A DNA stretch of 64,000 nt from contig NZ_PGOI01000009.1 in the NCBI RefSeq assembly GCF_002794355.1, forward strand, positions 62,001 to 126,000. The letters run 5' to 3'. The stretch is from Pseudorhodobacter sp. MZDSW-24AT (GTDB taxonomy: Bacteria > Pseudomonadota > Alphaproteobacteria > Rhodobacterales > Rhodobacteraceae). Positions 8,045 through 16,533 of this stretch are shown here, in pieces. Every line of letters starts with the position of its first letter. Position 1 is the stretch's first letter. Position numbers and translations under genes: made by a program. The notes below the pieces were generated by a model. The model was not told the origin of the DNA, did not search any database, and saw only the letters and a program-made list of their open reading frames with translations.

Positions 8045-8724
8045 CACGCGGCCTTTGGGGTGAAGGCGCGCACATCGACCACGCGGTCGCAGACCCGGTC
8101 GCGCGCGGCCTCGTCATGGAAGATGCCGAGGATGGCGGCGCCCTTGGCCTTGGCCTCTTCGATCAGGGTCAGCACCACCTCGCGGTTGGTGGCATCGAGG
8201 CTGGCGGTGGGTTCATCCAAGAGCAGCGCGGGGTAGCTGTGCGCAAAGCCGCGCGCGATGTTGACGCGCTGTTGTTCGCCGCCCGAAAAGGTGGTGGGCG
8301 ACAGCGGCCAAAGCCGTTCGGGGATGTTCAGCCGGGTCAGAAGGCTGGCGGCGCGCGCCCGCGCCGCGTCCTTTGTCACCCCGAGGGTCAGCAGGGGTTC
8401 GGCCACCACATCCAGCGTCGGCACACGCGGCACGACGCGCAAGAATTGGCTGACATAGCCAAGGGTTTCGCGGCGAAGCCGGATGATCTGGCGCGGGGCG
8501 GCGGTTGCAACATCCAGAGTGCCGACGCGGATGGAGCCGGAGGCGGCAAGGTAATTGCCCCAGACCATGCGCATCAGGGTGGATTTGCCCGCCCCCGAGG
8601 CACCGATCAGCCCGACACATTCGCCGGGGGCCACGGTCAGCGCCGCCCCCGACATGACGGGGATCACCGCCGCGCCTTGGTTGTGCAGGGTGAAGCTTTT
8701 GGACAGATTTTCAATCGCGATCAT
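8044..8724 (-). CDS. phnL: phosphonate C-P lyase system protein PhnL (ABC-type ATPase)
   Basis: 226-residue ABC ATPase-like protein. Walker A GASGAGKST, Q-loop region YVSQFLR, signature FSGGEQQRVNIARGF, Walker B ALLLDEPTASLD and H-loop GIFHDE are intact. PhnL works with the PhnGHIJ core in the early step of the pathway and is not a membrane transporter partner. The ATG at 8724 is one base after the phnK stop; a longer open frame would intrude into phnK. Confidence 0.94.
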   Translation of the reverse strand: MIAIENLSKSFTLHNQGAAVIPVMSGAALTVAPGECVGLIGASGAGKSTLMRMVWGNYLAASGSIRVGTLDVATAAPRQIIRLRRETLGYVSQFLRVVPRVPTLDVVAEPLLTLGVTKDAARARAASLLTRLNIPERLWPLSPTTFSGGEQQRVNIARGFAHSYPALLLDEPTASLDATNREVVLTLIEEAKAKGAAILGIFHDEAARDRVCDRVVDVRAFTPKAA

Positions 8725-8725
8725 T

Positions 8726-9529
8726 TCACACCTGCAGGACAGAGCTGACAAGAAGTTGGGTATAGGCATGCTGCGGGTCGTCCAAGACCTGATCGGTCAG
8801 GCCTTGTTCGACGACATGGCCGCCTTTCATCACCATCAGGCGGTCGGCAAGCAGGCGCACCACGGCCAGATCATGCGTCACGATGATGACCGACAGCCCC
8901 ATTTCACGCACCAAGCCGCGCAACAGATCGAGCAGGCGGGCCTGCACCGACACGTCCAAGCCGCCGGTGGGTTCATCCATGAACACCAGACGCGGGCCGG
9001 TGACCAGATTGCGGGCGATTTGCAGGCGCTGCTGCATGCCGCCCGAAAAGGCGCGCGGACGGTCGTCGATACGGTCGGCGGCGATTTCCACGCGGGCCAG
9101 CCAATCTGTGGCGGTGGCGCGGATCTCGCCGTAATGGCGTGCGCCGATGGCCATCAGACGCTCGCCCACATTGCCGCCCGCGCTGACCCCCATGCGCAAG
9201 CCGTCGCGCGGGTTCTGGTGGACAAAGGCCCAATCGGTGCGGGCCATGCGGCGGCGTTCTGCCTCGGCCATGGTCACCGTGTCTACCGGGCCGGTGCCTG
9301 TGTCAAAGATCACGCGGCCCGTATCGGGGGCCATGTGGCCCGCAAGGCAGGACAGGAGGGTGGACTTGCCCGAGCCGCTTTCGCCCACGATCCCCATGAC
9401 TTCGCCGGGGAAAAGGTCAAAGGAGATATGGGCGCAGCCGATGCGCGCGCCGTAGGATTTCGTCAGGCCCTGCACTTGCAGAAGCGGGCGGTCGGTTTCG
9501 GCGGTGAGGGTGCGAAGGGGCGCGGTCAT
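8726..9529 (-). CDS. phnK: phosphonate C-P lyase system protein PhnK (ABC-type ATPase)
   Basis: 267 residues with Walker [10 protein letters not shown], signature FSGGMQQRLQIARNL, Walker B LVFMDEPTGGLDVS and the H-loop in VTHDLAVV. It resembles Dpp-type ATPases in sequence but binds the C-P lyase core complex at PhnJ in the known E. coli system. The start overlaps the phnJ stop by four bases (ATGA). Confidence 0.94.
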   Translation of the reverse strand: MTAPLRTLTAETDRPLLQVQGLTKSYGARIGCAHISFDLFPGEVMGIVGESGSGKSTLLSCLAGHMAPDTGRVIFDTGTGPVDTVTMAEAERRRMARTDWAFVHQNPRDGLRMGVSAGGNVGERLMAIGARHYGEIRATATDWLARVEIAADRIDDRPRAFSGGMQQRLQIARNLVTGPRLVFMDEPTGGLDVSVQARLLDLLRGLVREMGLSVIIVTHDLAVVRLLADRLMVMKGGHVVEQGLTDQVLDDPQHAYTQLLVSSVLQV

Positions 9530-10410
9530 TGTGCGGCCTCCAGCGATGGGGCGGGGGTGCCAAGACGCCCGACATGGCCCGCTTCGCGCCGGGCGCGGCA
9601 GAAATCGGTGTCGGAGCAGACGAACATGCGCCCGCCTTGGTCATCGGTGATGACCTCGTCCAGATAGCTGGTGCCCGCGCCGCACAGATCGCAGTCATGA
9701 TCGGCCTTGGACGCCACAAAGGGGTGGTCGTCGAAATCGAGGCTGACGACCTGCGTATAAGGGGGCAGGGCATAGATGCGCTGTTCACGGCCTGCGCCAA
9801 ACAGCTGAATCGCGGGGCTGTCTGACAGTTTGGGGTTGTCGAATTTCGGGATGGGCGACGGGTCCATCACATAGCGCCCTTCGACCTTGACCGGATAGGC
9901 GTAGGAGGTCGCAATCGTGCCGTGCCGCGCGATGTCTTCGTACAGTTTGACATGCATCAGGCCGTATTCCTCCAGCTCATGCATCTTGCGGGTTTCGGTC
10001 TCGCGCGGTTCCAGAAAGCGCAAAGGTTCCGGGATCGGCACCTGATAGACAAGGATCTGGCCTTCGGTCAGCGGGGCTTCGGGGATGCGGTGGCGGGTCT
10101 GGATGATGCTGGCCTGATCGGTTGCCTCGGTCACGGCCACGCCTGCGGTGCGCTGAAAGAATTTGCGGATCGAGACGGCGTTGGTGGTGTCATCCGCGCC
10201 TTGGTCGATCACTTTGAGCGTATCATCCGGGGTGAGGCAGGCGGCGGTGACCTGCACGCCGCCTGTGCCCCAGCCATAGGGCATGGGCATTTCGCGGCTG
10301 GCAAAGGGCACCTGATAGCCCGGCACGGCGATGCCTTTGAGGATCGCGCGGCGGATCATCCGCTTGGTCTGTTCGTCGAGATAGGCGAAGTTATAGTCCT
10401 GCGCGGTCAT
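9526..10410 (-). CDS. phnJ: alpha-D-ribose 1-methylphosphonate 5-phosphate C-P lyase (radical SAM)
   Basis: 294 residues, the enzyme that cleaves the carbon-phosphorus bond. The non-standard radical SAM cysteine pattern C-x2-C-x21-C-x5-C is exact near the C-terminus (CDLC ... FVC ... DFC), holding the 4Fe-4S cluster and thiyl-radical cysteine known from E. coli PhnJ. The N-terminal GWGTGGVQVT region and the HELEEYGLMHVKLYED segment are also typical. The gene overlaps phnI and phnK by four bases at each end. Confidence 0.96.
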   Translation of the reverse strand: MTAQDYNFAYLDEQTKRMIRRAILKGIAVPGYQVPFASREMPMPYGWGTGGVQVTAACLTPDDTLKVIDQGADDTTNAVSIRKFFQRTAGVAVTEATDQASIIQTRHRIPEAPLTEGQILVYQVPIPEPLRFLEPRETETRKMHELEEYGLMHVKLYEDIARHGTIATSYAYPVKVEGRYVMDPSPIPKFDNPKLSDSPAIQLFGAGREQRIYALPPYTQVVSLDFDDHPFVASKADHDCDLCGAGTSYLDEVITDDQGGRMFVCSDTDFCRARREAGHVGRLGTPAPSLEAAQ

Positions 10411-11507
10411 TCTGCGGCCTCCTGTGCGGCAGTGGCTTCGGCCCTCAGGCGGCGGATCAGTTCGAGTTCGGATTGGAAATCCACGTAATGCGGCAGTTTG
10501 ATGTGTTCGAGAAAACCCGTGGCCTGCACGTTATCGGCGTGCATCAGCACGAATTCCTCATCCTGCGCGGGGGCGCCGACGAAATCTTCGCCCAGTTCCT
10601 TCCAGCGCAAGGCGCGGTCTACCAGACTCATGGAAATGGCCTTGCGTTCGGATTGGCCGAAGACCAGCCCATAGCCACGGGTGAATTGCGGCGGTTCGGT
10701 TTTTGATCCGGTGAATTGGTTGACGGTTTCACATTCGGTCAACTCGATGTCCCCGATTTCAACCGCGAAGCCCAGTTCCGGGATCTCGAGTTCCACTGCG
10801 ACGCTGCCGATGCGCAATTCGCCGATAAAGGCATGGGTGCGCCCGTAGCCGCGTTGCGTGGAATAGGCGAGCGAGAGGACAAAGCCTTCGTCGCCGCGCG
10901 TCAGGGCTTGGAGCCGCAGGGGGCGCGCGGCGGGCAGTTCCATCGGTTCGCGCGTCAGATCGGGGGGCGGCGTGTCGCTGGCCGCTTCGGTCTGGATCAG
11001 CCCGTCGCGGTTCAGAAACGCGGTGACATGCGGCACATCGACGGGGCCTTGCCCTGCGGGCTGCACGGCAGGCCGGGTTTGGGCGGGGGGTGTTTCGCCC
11101 TCGGCCATCAGGGTGAAATCCAGCAGGCGGTGCGTGTAATCGAAGGTGGGCCCCAGCACCTGCCCGCCGGGCAAATCCTTGAAAGTGGCCGAGACGCGCC
11201 GGATCACCGCCATCCGCCCGGTGTCGATGGGGCGCGATGACCCGAGCCGGGGCAAGGTGGTGCGATAGGCGCGGATCAGGAACACCGCCTCGATCAGATC
11301 GCCGCGCGCCTGTTTGATGGCAAGCGCGGCCAGATCGGGGTCATAAAGCGAGCCTTCGGCCATGACCCGGTTGACGGCAAGCGCCAGTTGCGCGCGGATC
11401 TGCGGCACCGTGAGTTCGGCAATGGAGGGATCGCCGCGCCGTTCTTCGGCAAGCCAGGCATGTGCGGCATCAATCGCCTGTTCGCCGCCCTTGACTGCAA
11501 CATACAT
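10407..11507 (-). CDS. phnI: carbon-phosphorus lyase complex subunit PhnI
   Basis: 366 residues, the nucleosidase component of the C-P lyase core (with PhnG, PhnH and PhnL it joins alkylphosphonate to the ribose of ATP). The N-terminus MYVAVKGGEQAI and later YGLVFGQSERKAISM, EFVLMHADNVQATGFLEHIKLPHYVDFQ are family hallmarks. The open frame reads further upstream, but the ATG at 11507 gives the family's N-terminus and forms TGATG with the phnH stop. A proline-rich stretch near residues 160-175 is a lineage-specific spacer. Confidence 0.95.
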   Translation of the reverse strand: MYVAVKGGEQAIDAAHAWLAEERRGDPSIAELTVPQIRAQLALAVNRVMAEGSLYDPDLAALAIKQARGDLIEAVFLIRAYRTTLPRLGSSRPIDTGRMAVIRRVSATFKDLPGGQVLGPTFDYTHRLLDFTLMAEGETPPAQTRPAVQPAGQGPVDVPHVTAFLNRDGLIQTEAASDTPPPDLTREPMELPAARPLRLQALTRGDEGFVLSLAYSTQRGYGRTHAFIGELRIGSVAVELEIPELGFAVEIGDIELTECETVNQFTGSKTEPPQFTRGYGLVFGQSERKAISMSLVDRALRWKELGEDFVGAPAQDEEFVLMHADNVQATGFLEHIKLPHYVDFQSELELIRRLRAEATAAQEAAE

Positions 11508-12076
11508 CAGAGGGCCTCCACGATGGTGGACCGGGGCAGGCCCGCGACGTGCGCGCCTGCGGTGAAAAAGCAATCGAAGCCCAAGGGGAATTGCGCGCGG
11601 TTGGCGATGAAGGCGGCGGTTTCCGGCAGGGAAAGCTGGGCCGTGCCGTTGATGCCGGGACCGTGGAGGCGGGGGCCGGTGGCAGACAGGGTGGCGCATT
11701 CCACGAGCAAGGTGGCGCTGCGGTCAGGGTAATCTGGCTGGCCGATGGCAAAGCGGCTCACAGGCTGCAGCGCGTCCCAAGTGCCGATGGCAAAGGCCGC
11801 CTGCGCGGCACCCACCAAAGGCGCGCCGGTGTGAAAGGTGATCCAGTCGCGCAAAGGGGCGCAATCATGCGCGCCGGCCAGATGCACGGGCGTGGTGCCA
11901 TCGCAGAGCGTGAGCACCAGCACGCCCGCCGCCACCGAGAGCGGCGCGGGCGGGATTGCGCCGGTCAACGTGTGCAGGCTGCCGGGGCGGGCCATCGCCT
12001 CTAGACTGGCGCGAAAGGCGTGGGCCGATTGCACCGGGGCATCGGAGAACCCGCCTGTCAGGGCATCGGGTGTCAT
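11507..12076 (-). CDS. phnH: phosphonate C-P lyase system protein PhnH
   Basis: 189 residues, a core-complex subunit without a recognised active site of its own. The N-terminal GGFSDAPVQSAHAFRASLEAMARPG and later DGTTPVHL, FITFHTGAP-like and GPGI segments match PhnH. It is fixed by position between phnG and phnI, with four-base and one-base overlaps to its neighbours. Confidence 0.94.
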   Translation of the reverse strand: MTPDALTGGFSDAPVQSAHAFRASLEAMARPGSLHTLTGAIPPAPLSVAAGVLVLTLCDGTTPVHLAGAHDCAPLRDWITFHTGAPLVGAAQAAFAIGTWDALQPVSRFAIGQPDYPDRSATLLVECATLSATGPRLHGPGINGTAQLSLPETAAFIANRAQFPLGFDCFFTAGAHVAGLPRSTIVEAL

Positions 12077-12507
12077 TGGTCTTCTCCTCGGACGAGCGTG
12101 AAGAATTCCACGCGGGTGGCGGCGGCTTTGGCGGCACGGGCGGCGCGGCGCGCGGCCTCTTCGCTTTGCAAGGGCGCAAGGATGCTGGCGGCGACGGCAA
12201 GGGCCTTGTCGGTTTGCAGCAAAGCGTCGAGCACGGCGGCGCGGGTGGCATGGGCCTTGTCGCGGCCCTGCACATGGGCGTGGCCGACCGTGCCGCAGGC
12301 AAGGCGCAGCACGCAGCGGGTGACGGTCATTTCGCCCAAGTTGAAGGGCTGGCCCACCGCGCCGGTGCGGCCCTGCACCATCACGGCACCGATTTCAGCG
12401 GGGCGCAAAAGATCATGCGGGGGGAGATCGGGGAAAAGCTGGGCAAGGCGATCAGGCTTGGCGCGGGCGAGCAGGCCCATCCAATCTGCGCGGGGAGGGA
12501 GGGTCAT
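12073..12507 (-). CDS. phnG: phosphonate C-P lyase system protein PhnG
   Basis: 144 residues and the first gene of phnGHIJKLN. It carries ADWMGLLARA near the start and LGEMTVTRC, with the VRPAETGAVMVQGRTG-like segment typical of PhnG. It forms part of the PhnGHIJ core. It is divergent from phnF across about 90 bases that contain a tandem repeat I take as the PhnF operator. C-P lyase expression normally depends on phosphate limitation; no clear Pho box was found here. Confidence 0.93.
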   Translation of the reverse strand: MTLPPRADWMGLLARAKPDRLAQLFPDLPPHDLLRPAEIGAVMVQGRTGAVGQPFNLGEMTVTRCVLRLACGTVGHAHVQGRDKAHATRAAVLDALLQTDKALAVAASILAPLQSEEAARRAARAAKAAATRVEFFTLVRGEDQ

Positions 12508-12531
12508 CGGGTTCGACCTCTTGCAGGGACA

Positions 12532-12556
12532 GTGTAGATTCTATACAACTAGACAA
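12532..12556. promoter_or_regulatory. tandem TTGT(C/A)TAG repeat in the phnG-phnF gap, candidate PhnF operator
   Basis: Read on the minus strand, TTGTCTAG (12556-12549) is followed at once by TTGTATAG (12548-12541), then AATCTACAC. The second copy contains GTATAGA, which resembles the core of the TGGTATAGACCA site known for mycobacterial PhnF. It overlaps a possible plus-strand promoter (TTGCAG at 12521, TACAAC at 12544, 17-base spacer) and a minus-strand TAGAAT at 12543-12538. PhnF could thus repress both itself and phnG. Regulator and promoters are inferred. Confidence 0.5.
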
Positions 12557-12596
12557 GTGATAAGGGCGGAGTTTGGGTCTTGCACGTGAATTTTCC

Positions 12597-13373
12597 ATGA
12601 CAGCGCCGAAAACACCGATCTGGCAGTCGATTGCCGACAGCCTGCGGCACGAGATGGCCCAAGGCCTGTATCCGCCCGGGGCCAAGCTGCCGACCGAGGC
12701 AGAGCTGGCCTCTCGCTTTGGGGTGAACCGCCACACGGTGCGCCATGCCTTGGCCGCTTTGGCCGAGGCGGGGCTGGTGTTGGCGCGGCGTGGCGCGGGG
12801 GTGTTCGTCGCGGCGCGGCCCGAGGACTATCCGCTGGGGCGCCGCGTGCGGTTTGCGCAGAACATCCGGTCTTCCGGGCGCACGCCTTCGCGGCGGATCA
12901 CCCGGCTGGAAACGCGGCCTGCCACGGCGGACGAGGCCGAGGCGCTGGGCCTTGGGGCGGGGGCGCCTGTGCATGTGGTGGAGGGGGTGTCCTTGGCCGA
13001 TGCGCAGCCGCTGGCGGTGTTCCGGTCTGTGTTTCCGGCGGCGCGTCTGCCGGGGTTTCTGGCCGCGATGGACGGGCAGGATTCGGTGAGCGCGGCGCTG
13101 GCGGCCTGTGGGGTGGTGGATTTCACCCGGGCCGAAACGCGGATCACGGCAAAGCTGGCGGATGCCTTGACGGCGCTTGCGCTGCGCTTGCCCGAGGGGG
13201 CGGCGCTGCTGCGGACCGAGGCGGTGAACGTGGACCGGGGCGGTGTGCGGATCGAGTTTGGAACGACGTGGTTTGCCGGGGACCGGGTGGCGCTGACGGT
13301 GAATGAGGGTGAAGCGGCGTCACCGGACCGTCATGAAGAACGGCTAGCAAGCGGGTTTGAAAAAACAGGATGA
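12597..13373 (+). CDS. phnF: phosphonate-operon GntR-family transcriptional regulator
   Basis: 258 residues, HutC/FarR subfamily of GntR regulators. The N-terminal winged helix carries IADSLRHEM, GAKLPTEAELASRFGVNRHTVRHALAAL; the C-terminal UTRA ligand-binding domain includes the RRVRFAQN and EGVSLAD segments and ends with a strand pair containing FGTTWFAGDRV. The ATG at 12597 is chosen over the upstream TTG (12573), because MTAPKTPIWQ gives the usual short lead to the helix. It is divergent from phnG and co-directional with the second phnM-like gene, which starts four bases after its stop. Confidence 0.92.
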   Translation: MTAPKTPIWQSIADSLRHEMAQGLYPPGAKLPTEAELASRFGVNRHTVRHALAALAEAGLVLARRGAGVFVAARPEDYPLGRRVRFAQNIRSSGRTPSRRITRLETRPATADEAEALGLGAGAPVHVVEGVSLADAQPLAVFRSVFPAARLPGFLAAMDGQDSVSAALAACGVVDFTRAETRITAKLADALTALALRLPEGAALLRTEAVNVDRGGVRIEFGTTWFAGDRVALTVNEGEAASPDRHEERLASGFEKTG

Positions 13374-13377
13374 GACG

Positions 13378-14535
13378 ATGCCTTTGCTTCCCCCTTTGCG
13401 CCTGACAGGTGGCCTTGCTTTGATGGACGGGGCCATGCGTGACGTGCCGATCACCGTGGCGGAGGGGGCCGTTCAGGAGGGCGCCGCCCCCGCGCTTGAT
13501 GTGAGCGGATACCTTGTGCTGCCGGGGATTCTTGATCTGCATGGCGATGGGTTCGAGCGGCATCTGACGCCGCGCCCCAGCGCGCCCTTTGACAAGCGGC
13601 GCGCGCTGCATTCGGCCACGGCGGAACTGGCGGTGAATGGCGTCACGACGGCTTGGTTGGCGCAAAGCTGGAGTTGGGAGGGCGGGTTCCGATCGGGCGA
13701 GGCGACCTGCGCCTTGCTGGAGGCGTTGAGCGCCGAGAAGGCGGCCCTTTTGGCGGATGTGCGGGTGCAGATCCGGCTGGAAACCCATATCACCGGAGCC
13801 TTTGCCGAGGTGGAGCGGGCGGTGGCGCAACATGGTGTGGATTATGTGGTGTTCAACGACCATCTGCCCGAAGCGGTAGAGCTGGCCGATCACCAACCTG
13901 CGCGCTTTGCGCAATGGGCGGCGCAGACCAAGCGCAGCGCCGAGGAGATGCTGGCCATCGTGCGCGCGGCACAGGCGCAAGGCCCCGAGGTTCCCGCCGC
14001 GTTGGACCGTATCGCAGCGGCCTTTCAGGGGCTGGGCGTGCGGATGGGGTCGCATGATGACGGGACCGCCGAGACGCGGGGCTTTTACCGTGGGCTTGGT
14101 GCGGATGTCTGCGAATTTCCCACCACCTTTGCCGCCGCCGAGGCGGCGCGGGCGGCGGGTGAGCCTGTTCTGATGGGGGCGCCCAATGTGGTGCGGCTGG
14201 GCAGCCAGTCGGGCAATATTGCCGCGCAATCGCTGATCGAGGCGGGGCTTTGTGACGGGTTGGTGTCGGATTACTATTATCCGGCCTTGGCACAGGCGGC
14301 GTGGCACTTGGTGGATGCCGGGGTGATGGATCTGCCTGCGGCATGGGCGATGATCTCTGCCGGGCCTGCGCGGATCATGGGGCTGACGGATCGCGGCCAT
14401 CTGGAGCCGGGGGCGCGCGCCGATGTGATCGCGGTGAATGCCGAGACGCGCAAGGTGGAGATGACCATTTCCGGCGGGCGGTTGGCCCATCTGTCGGGCG
14501 GGCTGGCCGCGCGGGCGTGGGGCAAGGTGGCGTAA
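13378..14535 (+). CDS. phnM: second PhnM-like amidohydrolase (divergent paralogue)
   Basis: 385 residues, same family as the PhnM at 5647-6789 but clearly diverged. Shared blocks are DLHGDGFERHLTPRP, GSHDDGT, CEFPTT, GAPNVVRLGSQSGN and VSDYYYPAL. Compared with canonical PhnM, HTDN reads HGDG, the MDHxPGQRQ segment reads FNDHLPEAV, and GSHSGN reads GSQSGN, losing one His. Its start follows CAGGATGAGACG and lies four bases after phnF, so the two form an operon. It may act on another ribose-phosphonate intermediate or clean up side products. Databases would probably name it phnM; its exact activity is uncertain. Confidence 0.8.
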   Translation: MPLLPPLRLTGGLALMDGAMRDVPITVAEGAVQEGAAPALDVSGYLVLPGILDLHGDGFERHLTPRPSAPFDKRRALHSATAELAVNGVTTAWLAQSWSWEGGFRSGEATCALLEALSAEKAALLADVRVQIRLETHITGAFAEVERAVAQHGVDYVVFNDHLPEAVELADHQPARFAQWAAQTKRSAEEMLAIVRAAQAQGPEVPAALDRIAAAFQGLGVRMGSHDDGTAETRGFYRGLGADVCEFPTTFAAAEAARAAGEPVLMGAPNVVRLGSQSGNIAAQSLIEAGLCDGLVSDYYYPALAQAAWHLVDAGVMDLPAAWAMISAGPARIMGLTDRGHLEPGARADVIAVNAETRKVEMTISGGRLAHLSGGLAARAWGKVA

Positions 14536-14556
14536 GGCCGCCTTGTTTGTGTGACG

Positions 14557-14588
14557 GGCTCTGCCCGGTATTCTAACCGGGCAGAGCC
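14557..14588. terminator. perfect 13-bp hairpin between convergent genes
   Basis: GGCTCTGCCCGGT (14557-14569), loop ATTCTA, then its exact reverse complement (14576-14588). It sits between the ends of the second phnM-like gene and the acyltransferase gene. Neither side has a long U-tract, so it may be a bidirectional terminator of the weak-tail type or a 3' stabiliser for both transcripts. Confidence 0.65.
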
Positions 14589-14591
14589 GTT

Positions 14592-15209
14592 TCAGGCGTT
14601 GTATTTTTCCAAGAAAGCCTCGGCCGGGAGCGCGCGAAAATCGCTTAAGGCGGCGCGCAGGCGGCCATGATCCCAGTCCCACCAGGCAAGCGCCAAAAGG
14701 CGGTCGATGATGGGCGGCGCAAAGCGTGCGCGCAAGGGGGTGGCGGGGCAGCCCGCCACCATCATGAACGGGCCCACGTCTTTGGTGACGACCGCGCCCG
14801 AGGCGACGATGGCACCGATGCCGATGGTGAGTTCGGGTTTGATGATGGCCCCGTGGCCGATCCAGCAATCGGCGCCCAGCGTGGTGCGTCGTGCTGCGCG
14901 GGCGGCGAAGAAGGCAGGATCATCCGCCGCATCGTCCCAGTAATAGCTGGAGCGATAGAGAAAATGATGCTGTGCCGCGTGGGTATAGGGATGATCGGTC
15001 GGGCCGATCCGCGTGAGGGCCGCGATGTTGGAGAACCGGCCGACGGTGGTGTTGGCGATATCTGCCAGCCGGTCGCAATAGGCATAGTCTTCAAAGGTGG
15101 AATTCACGATGCGCGCGCCTGCGCCCACCTCGGTGTAGGCGCCAAAGGTAGAATTCACGATCTCGGCGCCGTCGTGAAGGAAGGGCGCGTCGGGAGAGAG
15201 TTTTGGCAC
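14592..15209 (-). CDS. hexapeptide-repeat acyltransferase of phosphonate metabolism
   Basis: 205 residues with a left-handed beta-helix (LbH): repeated hexapeptide-like turns such as AEIVNSTFGAYTEVGAGARIVNST and IGHGAIIKPELTIGIGAIVASGAVVTKDV. It matches the hexapeptide transferase family that occurs inside phosphonate clusters, so it could N-acetylate aminoalkylphosphonates as PhnO does; that role is inference. The start is GTG at 15209, one base after the phnE stop (TAACGTG), and no better in-frame start is seen. Last gene of the phnCDEE operon. Confidence 0.82.
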   Translation of the reverse strand: MPKLSPDAPFLHDGAEIVNSTFGAYTEVGAGARIVNSTFEDYAYCDRLADIANTTVGRFSNIAALTRIGPTDHPYTHAAQHHFLYRSSYYWDDAADDPAFFAARAARRTTLGADCWIGHGAIIKPELTIGIGAIVASGAVVTKDVGPFMMVAGCPATPLRARFAPPIIDRLLALAWWDWDHGRLRAALSDFRALPAEAFLEKYNA

Positions 15210-15210
15210 G

Positions 15211-16533
15211 TTATTCGCCCTTGATCAGCTTGCGGCGCAGCCAGCCCGACAGGCTGTCCATCGCCATCACCATCAGCACGATGAGGGTGATGTAATAGGC
15301 GACTTCTTCCCAGTCTTTTTGCGTCTGGATCGCTTGGGTCAACAACAGGCCGATGCCGCCCCCGACGATGGCCCCAATGACTGTGGCGCTGCGGGTGTTG
15401 GATTCGAGGTAATAGAGCACTTGCGCGAGCAGGATCGGCATCACCTGCGGGATCACGCCAAAGCGGGCGCGCAGCACGGCATTGGCACCGGTGGAGCGGA
15501 TGCCTTCGACCTGCTTTTCGTCGATGTTTTCCAGCGCTTCGGAAAAGGTTTTGCCGAAACTTCCGGTATCGGTCAGCGCGATGGCGATGGCGCCGGTCAT
15601 CGGGCCGGGGCCAAAGGCGCGGGATAGGATGATGGTCCAGATCAGGCCATCCACCCCACGGATGAAGTCGAACACCCGCCGGACCGCGCCGCGAAACATG
15701 CCCAGCGGCATGAAGTTGCGCGCGGCCAGAAAGGACAAGGGCAGGGCGACAATGGCGGCGGCCATGGTGCCAAGGAAGGCCATCAGGATGGTTTCAAAGA
15801 TCGCCCAAGCCACATCGCCATGACGCCACATCTTGTTGGTCCAGAATTCGCTGGCCATGTAGCCGATATTGCTGCGCGCCGGATCAACCCGTTCGCCCAC
15901 CGTGGCCAAAGCCGCCAGTTCAAAGACGGATTTGCCGTAGAAGGGGCTGTCGAGCGTGAAGAACCACAGTTCCCACCCGGGTTGGTATTTGAAGGTTTCG
16001 ACCTTTGACCGGGTATAGGTGAAGCGGCCTGCGTCTGTGGTGACGCCGACACGGTTTTCCGACACGGAAATCCAGTCAGGGATAGGTTCGGGCGCGGTGA
16101 CGACGGGCCTGCCATTTTCGGGGCGAATGTCGATGGTGCCATAGCCCGGCACCACCATACGGGCGCCTGCGTCATCATAGGTGACGATATGCCCTGTGCC
16201 CAGATCGATGGTGGTGACGCCATCGGCCATGGTGACCCAGTCGGGCATCATGCCGGGGGGATAGGTGCCCTTGCCTTCGCCTTCGATGGCGATGGTGACG
16301 GTGCCGCTGCGGTTGTCGCGGCTGACATGGGTTTTGTGCTGCCAGAAGTCGGAGAGCAGGATGGCCGCGTTGTCAAAGCGCGCGCGCTGCGCCAGCCCGG
16401 CCACGTCAAAGCTGATCGCCGCATACAGAAGATAGGCGATGATGGCGGCGGGAATGGCAAAGGCCATGCGCTGGCGCGCGGCAAAACGGGCGGTGACCGT
16501 TTGGGCCAGAGAGGGTGTGGCGGTGGTCATCAT
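15211..16533 (-). CDS. phnE: phosphonate ABC transporter permease, long form
   Basis: 440-residue inner-membrane permease. A first TM helix near residues 20-50 is followed by a long extracytoplasmic stretch (about 55-190) rich in beta-type sequence, then the conserved permease core with the EAA-type loop (ALENIDEKQVEGIRSTGANAVLRARFGVIPQ) and closing TM helices. It is about 150 residues longer than its partner PhnE because of this insert. It pairs with the shorter PhnE just upstream (four-base overlap) and with PhnC and PhnD to import phosphonates, phosphite or phosphate esters. Confidence 0.92.
   Translation of the reverse strand: MMTTATPSLAQTVTARFAARQRMAFAIPAAIIAYLLYAAISFDVAGLAQRARFDNAAILLSDFWQHKTHVSRDNRSGTVTIAIEGEGKGTYPPGMMPDWVTMADGVTTIDLGTGHIVTYDDAGARMVVPGYGTIDIRPENGRPVVTAPEPIPDWISVSENRVGVTTDAGRFTYTRSKVETFKYQPGWELWFFTLDSPFYGKSVFELAALATVGERVDPARSNIGYMASEFWTNKMWRHGDVAWAIFETILMAFLGTMAAAIVALPLSFLAARNFMPLGMFRGAVRRVFDFIRGVDGLIWTIILSRAFGPGPMTGAIAIALTDTGSFGKTFSEALENIDEKQVEGIRSTGANAVLRARFGVIPQVMPILLAQVLYYLESNTRSATVIGAIVGGGIGLLLTQAIQTQKDWEEVAYYITLIVLMVMAMDSLSGWLRRKLIKGE

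Noticed and set aside
13144-14868. 574-residue minus-strand open frame opposite phnF and the second phnM
   Set aside because: It runs through three recognised genes and the terminator hairpin; no domain.
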